Shown one piece after another: positions 51,285 to 59,696 of a stretch of 64,000 nt of DNA. The DNA is taken from contig NZ_AVGG01000001.1 of the NCBI RefSeq assembly GCF_000498535.1, positions 186,001 to 250,000 on the forward strand. Direction: 5' to 3'. The position numbers and the translations under genes were made by a program. The DNA comes from Flavobacterium limnosediminis JC2902. GTDB taxonomy: Bacteria; Bacteroidota; Bacteroidia; Flavobacteriales; Flavobacteriaceae. The notes beneath the pieces are model-generated. The model saw only the letters and a program-made list of their open reading frames with translations. It had not been told where the DNA came from and made no database searches. The first letter of the stretch is position 1. Every line of letters begins with the position of its first letter.

Positions 51285-51371
51285 CAGAGAGGAAGGGATT
51301 CGAACCCTCGATACAGTTACCCATATACTAGCTTTCCAGGCTAGCTCCTTCAACCACTCGGACACCTCTCT
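51285..51371 (-). tRNA. tRNA-Ser (anticodon GGA)
   Basis: The minus strand folds as an 87-base class II tRNA. The acceptor stem is AGAGAGG/CCTCTCT, the anticodon stem CTAGC/GCTAG with loop CTGGAAA (anticodon GGA at 51335-51337), followed by a long variable arm and a T-arm with GGTTCGAATCC. It reads UCC and UCU. The CCA end is not encoded. ansA lies 61 bases upstream of it. Confidence 0.95.
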
Positions 51372-51432
51372 AAATTCCGATTGCGAAATAACGATTTTAT
51401 TTTGTCATTTCGAAGCTTTATCTGAAAAATTT

Positions 51433-52461
51433 TTATGTTAATTCTCCACGGATGGCTGTTTCGAAAATCGTTTTGAAAACCGACGGCGCCACATTCTGCC
51501 CTAAAAGATACATCAGCTTAGTAACAGCAGCTTCTGTCGTGATGTCATGACCCGAGATTACTCCGATTTTCTTCAGCTGCATACCGGTTTCATATTTACC
51601 CATATTCACGCTTCCGCCAGAGCACTGCGTCACATTAACAACGTGGAGCCCTTTCTTTATCGCCTTTTTCAGAATACCGATGAACCAGTCTTCCGTTGGC
51701 GCATTACCGGAACCATAGGTTTCCAGCACCACTCCTTTTAAATTGCGTATGTCTAAAATGGCCTGAAAAACGTTTTCGTTAATTCCGGGAAACATTTTTA
51801 CCACCGCCACATTATCGTCAAAAGCTTTGTTTACTTTTAATTTTTTACCGGGTGCTTTTTTCAGCAGCAAGTCGCTATTTACTTTTAGATCCACTCCCGA
51901 TTCGGCAAGTTCCGGATAATTGGGTGAAGCAAAAGCACTGAAATGTTCGGCGCTTATTTTTGTGGTACGGTTTCCTCTGTACAATTTGTATTCGAAGTAC
52001 AGACCGACTTCGGTAACCACCGGTTTGTTTTTATTTTGCAAGGACGCTATCTGAATGGCCGTAATGAGATTTTCTTTGGCATCGGTACGTAAATCCCCGA
52101 TAGGAAGCTGCGATCCGGTAAAGATGACCGGTTTTGCCAAATTTTCTAGCATAAAACTCAAAGCTGATGCCGAATACGACATCGTGTCCGATCCGTGCAA
52201 CACCACAAATCCATCAAATTTCTCGTAATTCTCCTGGATCGCTTCCGCAATGGCTACCCATTTTTCGGGACTCATATTGGACGAATCAATCGGTTCGTTA
52301 AAGGAAAATGTTTCGATATGGCAATCCAACAATCGTAACTCGGGAATATTGTGCAGTAATTCGTCGAAGTTGAATGCTTTGAGTACACCGGTTTCGGAAT
52401 CTTTGACCATCCCTATGGTTCCTCCGGTATAAACCAACAGTATTTTCGGTTTATTCGACAT
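51433..52461 (-). CDS. ansA: Type I (cytosolic) L-asparaginase
   Basis: The 342-residue protein has both asparaginase signatures: VYTGGTIGMVKD (with the catalytic Thr, about 10-21) and VVLHGSDTMSYSASAL. The type I enzyme makes aspartate and ammonia from asparagine. No signal peptide is present, so it is cytosolic. It overlaps the upstream acyltransferase gene by 11 bases and so is part of an operon with it and possibly with tatD. Confidence 0.94.
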   Translation of the reverse strand: MSNKPKILLVYTGGTIGMVKDSETGVLKAFNFDELLHNIPELRLLDCHIETFSFNEPIDSSNMSPEKWVAIAEAIQENYEKFDGFVVLHGSDTMSYSASALSFMLENLAKPVIFTGSQLPIGDLRTDAKENLITAIQIASLQNKNKPVVTEVGLYFEYKLYRGNRTTKISAEHFSAFASPNYPELAESGVDLKVNSDLLLKKAPGKKLKVNKAFDDNVAVVKMFPGINENVFQAILDIRNLKGVVLETYGSGNAPTEDWFIGILKKAIKKGLHVVNVTQCSGGSVNMGKYETGMQLKKIGVISGHDITTEAAVTKLMYLLGQNVAPSVFKTIFETAIRGELT

Positions 52462-53587
52462 TTTGATATTTCAATTTATTAACCACCGGATTAGCGTACA
52501 TGGCAAGGAAACTTTCACGAAGTGCTTCTTTTTCGTTTCCTAATCGCATTTCCAGGCGTCTTTCGAAAAGTTGTTTTTCCTTTTCGGTATACTGATTCGA
52601 AAACTGATCGGTATTGTTAATCAAATCGTAAGCAATGAAATTCGTTGGCCATAACTTGTACGTCGATAAGATCGAATCGTCTATTACTTGCGCCAAGGCT
52701 TGAATCTGCTTATTGTTATTATCGTTCTCGGCAGTTATCTTATCAAACTCTTTATCTAAAACATCTCCCACGTGGATATGAATTCGTTTTTTCTGACCGA
52801 TGATACCGCTGATTAACGTAATGAAATCCTCATTTTTTTCTTTGATGTAAATTTCATCGTTGGCTTCTGCCATGATTTGCGGCATTTTCAAAGCATCGGT
52901 TGGGTCGTATTCGTAGGAAATCGAAACCGGAACAATTTTAATCTTCTTAAAATAATCCATCAGGTTTTTTTCATCCGAAGCCATGGCTAACATTTTCAGC
53001 ACACCCTGATGCGTTGCGTCGTTTCCGTCTTTGGTTCTTCCTTCCCGTTGCGCAATCCACACCGAACGGTTTTCCTTAGATAGTAAATGATAAATAAACT
53101 CCGACATCAGTTTCGAACTTTGCAGCAACTCTCTTGGCGACAATCCTCTTCGCACCAGAAAATTCCGGTTCAATTTTGAGAGTGTCAGCAAAAACGATTT
53201 CTGAACAAGGTTGTCACCGATGGCTGAAGCCGTCATCACCAGACCGTGGTCAAAGAGACTGACATTCAACAACGAAGTATCTAAAATGATATCACGGTGA
53301 TTGGATATGAAAAGGTAAGACGTGTTCGGTTCCAGTTTTTCGAAACCGGAAGTCGATAATCCATCCGAACTGCGTTCCAGAACACGTTGAATGGACTGAT
53401 AAATAAAGTTGACCTGAAAATCACGGATCGAATGGGTTCTTTTCAGCTGTTCCATCCAAACCGATTCTTCCACTTCAGGAAAAGTAAAGCTCATCAGTGC
53501 CTTCATCATAGGGTGATTGGCTACATTTTGGATGGCTGAATTTACCTCGCTGTCATAAAACTGGCGTATCGAGTCGAACTTTGGCAT
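52451..53587 (-). CDS. PlsC-like 1-acyl-glycerol-phosphate acyltransferase
   Basis: The 378-residue protein has the acyltransferase motif SNHRDIILD (a HxxxxD form, about 99-107) and the second motif IAQREGRTKDG, as in PlsC/PlsB-type glycerol-phosphate acyltransferases. The N-terminus has no signal. It probably acylates lysophosphatidate or a related lipid at the membrane. It overlaps ansA by 11 bases and follows tatD by 61 bases on the same strand. The length exceeds simple PlsC enzymes by over 100 residues. Confidence 0.85.
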   Translation of the reverse strand: MPKFDSIRQFYDSEVNSAIQNVANHPMMKALMSFTFPEVEESVWMEQLKRTHSIRDFQVNFIYQSIQRVLERSSDGLSTSGFEKLEPNTSYLFISNHRDIILDTSLLNVSLFDHGLVMTASAIGDNLVQKSFLLTLSKLNRNFLVRRGLSPRELLQSSKLMSEFIYHLLSKENRSVWIAQREGRTKDGNDATHQGVLKMLAMASDEKNLMDYFKKIKIVPVSISYEYDPTDALKMPQIMAEANDEIYIKEKNEDFITLISGIIGQKKRIHIHVGDVLDKEFDKITAENDNNNKQIQALAQVIDDSILSTYKLWPTNFIAYDLINNTDQFSNQYTEKEKQLFERRLEMRLGNEKEALRESFLAMYANPVVNKLKYQNVE

Positions 53588-53648
53588 TAGTTATTTTTTA
53601 CAATCCACAAATGAACGAAATTTTTATCAATGAAATGAAATTTCTTTA

Positions 53649-54428
53649 TTAAATCCCGAAAATTTCACGTGAATTTTCCGTTGTAATCCGCGCAATTTCC
53701 GAAACAGGTAACTTATAGATTTCCGAAAGTTTTTCAGCTACCAGTCTCACATAACTGCTTTCGTTACGTTTGCCTCGGTAAGGCACGGGTGCCAGATAAG
53801 GCGCATCGGTTTCCAAAACAATATGTTTGATATCAATCTGCTGCAAAAACTGATCGATTTTACCGTTTTTAAAAGTCACCACACCACCGATTCCCAGTTT
53901 CATGTTATATGAAATTGCCTGTAAAGCCTGCTCGTACGTTCCGGAAAAACAATGAAATATTCCAAACAGCTCTGGTGATTTCTCCAGTTCCAGTACTTCG
54001 AAAATTTCATCAAAAGCGTCACGGCAATGAATATTGATGGGCAACTTGTATTTTTTCGCCCATTGAATCTGTTTCTGAAAAGCGATTTTCTGAATATCCA
54101 AAGTCGTTTTGTCCCAATACAGATCGATTCCAATTTCGCCGATAGCTGCAAATTTTCGTCGGTCCAGTTCCGCTTCCACATGCGCCAGTTCTGCTTCGTA
54201 ATTCTCTTTCACATAACACGGATGCAATCCCATCATAAGAAAAATATTCTCCGGATACTGTTTTTCCAGATCATACATTTTCTGCGTATAGGAAGCGTCG
54301 ATGGCCGGAATAAAAAAACGGCTTACACCTTTTCGTATCGCACGGTCAATCATTTCTGTGCGATCTTCGGCAAATTCTTCGGAATATAAATGGGTATGTG
54401 TATCGGTAAAAATTAAATCTGTTTCCAA
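53649..54428 (-). CDS. tatD: TatD-family metal-dependent DNase
   Basis: The 259-residue protein has the family's metal ligands: FTDTHTHLYSEEF (HxH) at the start, GEIGIDLYWD with the Glu ligand, PINIHCRDAFDE, and VLETDAPYLAPVPYRG at the end. TatD proteins are 3'-5' exonucleases or related hydrolases with a TIM-barrel fold. It is the first gene of the minus-strand group with the acyltransferase and ansA, and a perfect -7 element lies upstream. Confidence 0.93.
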   Translation of the reverse strand: METDLIFTDTHTHLYSEEFAEDRTEMIDRAIRKGVSRFFIPAIDASYTQKMYDLEKQYPENIFLMMGLHPCYVKENYEAELAHVEAELDRRKFAAIGEIGIDLYWDKTTLDIQKIAFQKQIQWAKKYKLPINIHCRDAFDEIFEVLELEKSPELFGIFHCFSGTYEQALQAISYNMKLGIGGVVTFKNGKIDQFLQQIDIKHIVLETDAPYLAPVPYRGKRNESSYVRLVAEKLSEIYKLPVSEIARITTENSREIFGI

Positions 54429-54454
54429 AATTCGGATTTGAATGTTTCAGGCTG

Positions 54455-54462
54455 CAAAATTA
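54455..54462 (-). promoter_or_regulatory. -7 element for tatD
   Basis: The minus strand reads TAATTTTG, a perfect consensus match, 26 bases before the tatD start codon. Confidence 0.5.
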
Positions 54463-54529
54463 CGAAGATTGTTTCATAGAATATAAAGAATAACTCTAAA
54501 GATAAAAGTCTTTTAAAAATGAACATCTT

Positions 54530-54562
54530 TTTGAAAAAGCGGAAATTATTTAGTTAATTTTG
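54530..54562 (+). promoter_or_regulatory. Promoter of a leaderless retropepsin-like gene
   Basis: TTTG (54530-54533) and TAATTTTG (54555-54562) are separated by 21 bases, matching the Bacteroidota consensus. The ATG follows after only 4 bases, so the mRNA should be leaderless. Confidence 0.7.
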
Positions 54563-54566
54563 AGTT

Positions 54567-55004
54567 ATGGAAAATCTGCACGAACTACTTAAGAAGCAAG
54601 GCTATAAAAAGGTGAAATTTAAAGTTTCCAAAACCCAGCATCTTTTAATCAAGGCAAAAATAAACGGGGTTGTAGGTGATTTCATTCTGGACACAGGAGC
54701 TTCCAACAGCTGTATCGGGTTTGAAAGTGTGGAACATTTCAACATTACTGCAAAAGATTCTCCCACCAAAGCCGCCGGAGCCGGGGCAACCGGGATGTAC
54801 ACGCAAATGGCAACCGATAACCTGCTACAGCTTTCCCACTGGAAAACCAATGACTTTTCGTTGGTGATTTTCGATATGAGTCACGTAAATCAGGCGCTCC
54901 AACAATACAAAGCTAAACCGGTACACGGTATTATCGGTGCTGATATTCTTTTGAAAGGAAAAGCGATTATTGATTATTATAACCATTACGTTTACCTGAA
55001 ATAA
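54567..55004 (+). CDS. Single-domain retropepsin-like aspartic protease
   Basis: The 145-residue protein has the clan AA active-site motif ILDTGASNS with Asp42 and the later strand GIIGADILL, which forms the hydrophobic-hydrophobic-Gly motif of retropepsins. The domain is single, so a dimer would be needed for activity. No signal peptide or membrane helix is present, so it is cytosolic. Related bacterial proteins are of unknown substrate. It is transcribed alone and convergent with the MFS gene. Confidence 0.85.
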   Translation: MENLHELLKKQGYKKVKFKVSKTQHLLIKAKINGVVGDFILDTGASNSCIGFESVEHFNITAKDSPTKAAGAGATGMYTQMATDNLLQLSHWKTNDFSLVIFDMSHVNQALQQYKAKPVHGIIGADILLKGKAIIDYYNHYVYLK

Positions 55005-55062
55005 AGCACTGTAACCTTTCGATTCATAAATTCAAAAAAACGCTGAACCCAACTGATTATTA

Positions 55063-55120
55063 GCCACGAATTACACAAATTCACACGAATCGATTTGTGT
55101 AAATTTGTGTAATTCGTGGC
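55063..55120. repeat. 24-bp-arm inverted repeat between convergent genes
   Basis: GCCACGAATTACACAAATT plus five more bases (55063-55086) pairs with 55097-55120 with one mismatch, around a 10-base loop. It is a likely bidirectional terminator and shares the CCACGAATT word with the repeat at 21989. Confidence 0.85.
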
Positions 55121-55158
55121 AAAAAACCATAATTTTAAACTATGCTTCGTAAAATGAA

Positions 55159-56379
55159 TCAGAAATTTCTTTTCAGTGTCCGATAGGCGATTACACTGCT
55201 GATTATCATCAAAATTCCGCCCAAAATAAAATGCGCACCTGCAAACTTAAATGGCGCTTCGTCGTGGGTGAAAAAGTAAAACGTATTAGCCATTAAAGGA
55301 GGCCCGACAATGGATGTGGCACTCATCAGACTAGCCAACGTCCCTTGTATTCCTCCCTGCTCCGAAACCGGAACGGTGGATGCAATTACCGATTGCAAAG
55401 CCGGGCCTGCAATCCCTCCCAAACAGTACGGAATCAGGAATACCATCATCATCCATCCCTGGGAAGCAAAAGCAAAAAGGAACATTCCCGCGGCATAGAG
55501 CGTCAAACCCCAATATATACTTTTGTTATTGCCGATTTTCGGATTAATCCAACGAATCAGTCCGCCCTGGACGATCCCCACCAGCAAACCGATTACCCCT
55601 AAAGAAATCCCTACCATTCTTTCGTTCCAGTTAAAACGGTACATCGTAAAATAACTCCAGTTACTTTGTACGGCATGTGAACCGATATAAACCAACACCA
55701 AAGCCACAATTAATCCGATTAAAGAAGGATATTTTTTCAGGTTGAGCAATGCGCTGATCGGATTGGCCTTTTTCCAGCTGAAAGCCCTCCTGTTTTCTTT
55801 CGACAAAGATTCCGGAAGTATGAAATAACCGTATAAGAAATTAACCAAACAAAGGAGCGCTGCGGCGTAAAAAGGAATGCGGGAACCATATTGACCAAGC
55901 ACACCGCCAATCACCGGTCCGATTATGAATCCCAAACCGAAAGCGGCACCGATCATTCCGAAGTTTTTGGCACGATTACTTTCATCGCTCACATCGGCAA
56001 TGTAAGCGGTAGCGGTTGTAATGCTTGCACCTGTCAATCCCGCAAGAATTCGTCCAACAAACAACCAGGCAATGGTTGGTGCAAAAGCCAATAGAAGGTA
56101 ATCCATGGCGAAAAAGAAAAGGGAACTCAGGATGATTGGCCGGCGTCCGAATTTATCGCTCAGGTTCCCGATTAGCGGCGCGAATAAAAATTGGGTCATT
56201 GCATAAGCAAAAGTAAGCCATCCTCCGTATTGGGAGGCTACACTGATGTCACCATGAATGAGTTCGGCTATCAGTTTCGGAATTACCGGAATGATGATTC
56301 CCCATCCGATAATATCAATCAGCATCGTGATAAATATAAAGCCAACCGCGGCCGATTTCTTGTTTTCCTTCATGTTCAT
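55159..56379 (-). CDS. MFS exporter of the TetA type
   Basis: The 406-residue protein has 12 predicted helices, the motif [15 protein letters not shown] in loop 2-3, and the motif C region [15 protein letters not shown], which match drug:H+ antiporters of the TetA (DHA1) group. It should export a drug or small molecule from the inner membrane. No TetR-like regulator is adjacent, so induced tetracycline resistance is not supported; the true substrate is unknown. Confidence 0.88.
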   Translation of the reverse strand: MNMKENKKSAAVGFIFITMLIDIIGWGIIIPVIPKLIAELIHGDISVASQYGGWLTFAYAMTQFLFAPLIGNLSDKFGRRPIILSSLFFFAMDYLLLAFAPTIAWLFVGRILAGLTGASITTATAYIADVSDESNRAKNFGMIGAAFGLGFIIGPVIGGVLGQYGSRIPFYAAALLCLVNFLYGYFILPESLSKENRRAFSWKKANPISALLNLKKYPSLIGLIVALVLVYIGSHAVQSNWSYFTMYRFNWNERMVGISLGVIGLLVGIVQGGLIRWINPKIGNNKSIYWGLTLYAAGMFLFAFASQGWMMMVFLIPYCLGGIAGPALQSVIASTVPVSEQGGIQGTLASLMSATSIVGPPLMANTFYFFTHDEAPFKFAGAHFILGGILMIISSVIAYRTLKRNF

Positions 56380-56572
56380 TTAAAAAAGTAAACCTACAAA
56401 AATCTTATTTGAAAAACCAATGACTGCTAAATTGCTTTTGCTTCCCGAATTCACAACTTAAAAACAATGTTTTTTAATTTTTTTCCTACTGTTTTAACAG
56501 ATTATATTTTTATGTAAAAAAAATTTCAGTACTTTTATAATCCTAAAAATTAGCTATTTAAATCCAATTCAT

Positions 56573-58804
56573 ATGACAAAAAAATACTTTCTAACGTTAA
56601 TTGTTTTCATCGGTGCGTTGTACAGCACTTTTGGACAGTGTCTTACCCCTACGAATCTTCTGGCGACAGGGATCACGCAAACATCTGCAACAATTGGATG
56701 GACGTCATCCGGAACAACTACCCAATGGGAAGTTTTGTTACTTCCTGCAAACGCAGCGGAGCCTACACCAAACAACCATGGAATAATTGCCAACACTTCT
56801 CCATATACTGTAACAGGATTAACACCCTGCACCGCTTACAAATACTATGTACGATCCATCTGCAGTCCGGGAATTTCAAGCGCTTGGACGCAGCCTCTCT
56901 ATTTTACAACAACATCTGCCGGGTCGTGTTCTTATTCCGCAAACATTTACGCTACTCAGACTATCCCAACAAGTGATTTATTTGCGGAAGTAATCGGAGG
57001 AACTGCTCCTTTCACGTTTCAGTGGACCCTTAATGGAGTAATCATTCAAGGGGCAACCAGCCAAAATCTTGCGATTAACGGACAAGGCGGAACCTATCAG
57101 GTTACCGTAACCGATTCCGCTAATCTGACAACGACAGCCACCATCACGATTCAAGGAATCAGCATTGTGGCAAATAACGATTCAATGACCGTTTATCCGA
57201 CCAGCAATACAACCGTCAACACGCAAACCGTATTATCAAACGACCTTTTAAACAGTTATCCTATTTATAATTACAGCAGTGTGATTTTAACCCCATTGAC
57301 CGTGCCTTCCGGATTTACCATCAACCCTAACGGAACAATCAGCGTTTTACCAGGAACAGCACCGGGAACTTACACCTTAACATATAGGATTTGTGCCGTA
57401 CAAAGCCCCACGACCTGCTCGACTGCGACAGCTACTGTAACAGTAGCCAACGAAGGTTTTGTATTGAAAGCTTTTATCGACACCAACAATAACAGCACAC
57501 AGGATCCAGGGGAAGCGAATTTCAATCATGGACAATTCACGTACCAGATAAATAATACCGGGGCTGTGACTTTGGTTGCCTCATCAAACGGAATGTATTA
57601 CATACAGGAATCCAATACCGCAAACACCTATGATTTGGGTTTCACGATTGACAGTAATTACAGCAGTTACTATACCGTTACCCCTAGCTCCTACAATGAC
57701 ATCAGTTTTGTTGCAGGTTCCGGTGTTATGGTGTACAATTTCCCGGTAACCCAAGTGCCTTATTCCGATGCTGTGGTAAACGTTCTTCCTCATGGTGCAC
57801 CACCGAGACCCGGCTTTACCTATCAAAACCGGATTGTATATATAAACGCCGGCAACCAGCCGATTGCTTCCGGAACCGTCACTTTCAACAAAAGTAACAC
57901 GGTTACCATCACGAATATTTCACAGGCGGGCACTACCCCAACAGCAACGGGATTCACCTACGATTTTTCGAATCTATTACCGAATGAAGCGCGTTCCTTT
58001 ATAGTAACGATGCAGGTACCAACGATTCCGACGGTTGCTCTTGGAAATCTGATTACAAATTCAGCCTCAATAGCAATTCCGGTTAGTGACGCAACCGCAT
58101 CCAATAACACCAGCAGTCTGACACAAACAATAGTAGGCTCCTACGATCCGAACGACAAAACCGAAAGCCACGGTGGCAAAATTGTGCATTCCTCTTTCAC
58201 ATCGAACGACTACCTAACATATACAATCCAGTTCGAGAATACCGGAACGTATAGCGCGGAAAATGTCCGAATCAACGACATACTGAATGCGAAACTTGAT
58301 GAAACTTCGTTGAAAATGATCAATGCGAGCCACGCCTACACTTTGAACAGAGTTGGCAACACATTGAACTGGCATTTTAACGGCCTTGACTTACTTCCTT
58401 CCGGAAAAGGACATGTGACTTTCCAGATTAAACCAAAACCGGGTTATGTAATCGGCGACATTATCCCGAATACGGCATCCATTTATTTCGATTTCAATCC
58501 TGCCATTATAACCAACACTTTCACAACGGAATTTGTTGCTACAATGGGCGTTTCTGAATTCGGAAATGCAATATTTACGGTGTATCCCAACCCCACTAAC
58601 GGCTCTGTAAACATCGTATCGAAAGACAATTCATCTTTAATAAACACAGTGACTGTTACTGATATTTTAGGCAAAACGGTACAAACAAAAACGGTTAACA
58701 CTACCAACACCAACATTGATTTATCGGATTTGTCAAGCGGAATTTATTTTGCCAAAGTAAAATCAGACAATAGTGAAAGCATCATAAAGATCGTTAAGCA
58801 ATAA
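56573..58804 (+). CDS. Large T9SS-secreted protein with Fn3 domain
   Basis: The 743-residue protein has a signal peptide ending STFGQ|CL, a fibronectin type III domain (about 25-115; TNLLATGITQTSATIGWTSS, LTPCTAYKYYVRSIC), beta-sandwich regions (about 120-300), and a domain with SYDPNDKTESHGG and LTYTIQFENTGT (about 520-650). This last domain is found before the sorting signal in many Bacteroidota proteins. The end is a type A T9SS domain: FTVYPNPTNGSV, VTDILGKTV, SSGIYFAKV. It is probably an adhesin or surface protein; no enzyme motif is seen. A strong terminator follows. Confidence 0.88.
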   Translation: MTKKYFLTLIVFIGALYSTFGQCLTPTNLLATGITQTSATIGWTSSGTTTQWEVLLLPANAAEPTPNNHGIIANTSPYTVTGLTPCTAYKYYVRSICSPGISSAWTQPLYFTTTSAGSCSYSANIYATQTIPTSDLFAEVIGGTAPFTFQWTLNGVIIQGATSQNLAINGQGGTYQVTVTDSANLTTTATITIQGISIVANNDSMTVYPTSNTTVNTQTVLSNDLLNSYPIYNYSSVILTPLTVPSGFTINPNGTISVLPGTAPGTYTLTYRICAVQSPTTCSTATATVTVANEGFVLKAFIDTNNNSTQDPGEANFNHGQFTYQINNTGAVTLVASSNGMYYIQESNTANTYDLGFTIDSNYSSYYTVTPSSYNDISFVAGSGVMVYNFPVTQVPYSDAVVNVLPHGAPPRPGFTYQNRIVYINAGNQPIASGTVTFNKSNTVTITNISQAGTTPTATGFTYDFSNLLPNEARSFIVTMQVPTIPTVALGNLITNSASIAIPVSDATASNNTSSLTQTIVGSYDPNDKTESHGGKIVHSSFTSNDYLTYTIQFENTGTYSAENVRINDILNAKLDETSLKMINASHAYTLNRVGNTLNWHFNGLDLLPSGKGHVTFQIKPKPGYVIGDIIPNTASIYFDFNPAIITNTFTTEFVATMGVSEFGNAIFTVYPNPTNGSVNIVSKDNSSLINTVTVTDILGKTVQTKTVNTTNTNIDLSDLSSGIYFAKVKSDNSESIIKIVKQ

Positions 58805-58823
58805 TCTGACAACATAGCAACCA

Positions 58824-58865
58824 AAAATCCCGTCTCGCTCTTAAGAACAAGACGGGATTTTTTTT
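58824..58865 (+). terminator. Terminator after large T9SS gene
   Basis: Stem AATCCCGTCT/AGACGGGATT with a 13-base loop, followed by a T-run. Confidence 0.9.
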
Positions 58866-58874
58866 ACGGTGTGA

Positions 58875-59393
58875 TTACTTTTTCATTTTTTGTTCCAGAC
58901 TGATTTTTAAGGCCTCAAGGTTTTCCTTTTTCAGCTGCAGTGCTTCTAAAGCATACAGATTATGTTTCTTCAGGGTGTTGGTGGCTCTTACCCGAATACT
59001 TCTGATCAGCGAATTCCTATTGTCGTACTCTTTTTGCTGTTCTAAAAACGAAGCCACTTCTAAGGCCGCGAAACAATCGTTACGTATAGTTTCAATAGTG
59101 CTGATTTGTTTGGCAACCTTATACAACTTGATTTGCGCATCGCGATAGTCGTACTGCAATTTTTCGTAAACCAGTTGTTTTTCGGCTTTGGTGATGTCCT
59201 GGCTTTCCTTGCAAACGCTTTTCTTTTCTTTCAAATGCGTCAGCACAACCCCTAATTGCTGCATGGCCTCCAAAGGTAAACCGCGTTTTCCGGAGGCAAA
59301 CATCGACCATCGTGCCCGCTCTATGCCAAACAAATACCCTGCTTCTTCTTGCGTTAAGCCCAATATATTCTTTAAGGTAGTGCCTTTTTTCAT
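58875..59393 (-). CDS. XRE-type HTH regulator, probably self-regulated
   Basis: I start at ATG 59393 (MKKGTTLKNIL, 172 residues); the longer frame to 59480 would translate through palindromic operator sequence. The HTH is LGLTQEEAGYLFGIERARWSMFASG in part (about 10-34), a XRE-like domain. The remaining 110 residues form long charged helices (KAEKQLVYEKLQYDYRDAQ; LKKENLEALKISLEQ), a probable coiled coil for dimerisation. Two palindromes of TGAAACA lie directly upstream and are the obvious binding sites. The partner gene may be the divergent TlpA-like gene. Confidence 0.75.
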   Translation of the reverse strand: MKKGTTLKNILGLTQEEAGYLFGIERARWSMFASGKRGLPLEAMQQLGVVLTHLKEKKSVCKESQDITKAEKQLVYEKLQYDYRDAQIKLYKVAKQISTIETIRNDCFAALEVASFLEQQKEYDNRNSLIRSIRVRATNTLKKHNLYALEALQLKKENLEALKISLEQKMKK

Positions 59394-59421
59394 TGTTGTA
59401 TTTTTACAGAAAAAAATAATT

Positions 59422-59440
59422 TGAAACAAAATCTGTTTCA
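59422..59440. promoter_or_regulatory. Operator palindrome O1 (TGAAACA-N5-TGTTTCA)
   Basis: TGAAACA (59422-59428) and TGTTTCA (59434-59440) are exact reverse complements with a 5-base spacer. The site lies 28 bases upstream of the HTH gene start. Confidence 0.7.
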
Positions 59441-59457
59441 TTTTTTCAAATATAAAA

Positions 59458-59506
59458 TTTTGAAACAACAATTGTTTCAAAATAATAAAAAATGTTTTTT
59501 TGAAAC
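59458..59506. promoter_or_regulatory. Operator palindrome O2 and half-site
   Basis: TTTTGAAACAA and TTGTTTCAAAA (59458-59468, 59472-59482) form a perfect 11-bp-arm palindrome with a 3-base centre, 39 bases from the centre of O1. A further half-site TGAAAC lies at 59501. Weaker TTGAAAT text follows near 59533. Confidence 0.7.
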
Positions 59507-59539
59507 GTATTTAGATTGTTCCCTAAAACTTTTTGAAAT

Positions 59540-59557
59540 ATCACCGAATTTGGTGAT
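59540..59557. promoter_or_regulatory. ATCACC/GGTGAT palindrome in divergent gap
   Basis: ATCACC and GGTGAT flank GAATTT, between the HTH gene and the TlpA-like gene. This 303-base gap otherwise holds O1, O2, AT-rich sequence and the hairpin at 59657. Confidence 0.5.
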
Positions 59558-59656
59558 TGTGTAGGTGTTTTTTTATGATTATGTTTGTGGGACTCGTTTG
59601 TTACATATAATTATGAGTTAATTACAACTTTAACACAACGGTTAAATTATTAATAC

Positions 59657-59677
59657 CAAGGAGTTTTAAACTCCTTG
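59657..59677. repeat. 10-bp-arm palindrome before TlpA-like gene
   Basis: CAAGGAGTTT (59657-59666) and AAACTCCTTG (59668-59677) are exact reverse complements around one T. The hairpin ends 19 bases before the start codon and contains an AGGAG word that the structure would hide. Confidence 0.65.
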
Positions 59678-59696
59678 AATATCAACTTTTACAATT

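Noticed and set aside
55159-56379. Tetracycline resistance determinant
   Set aside because: The protein is of the TetA transporter group, but no TetR gene or tet operator is present and the group includes many other exporters.
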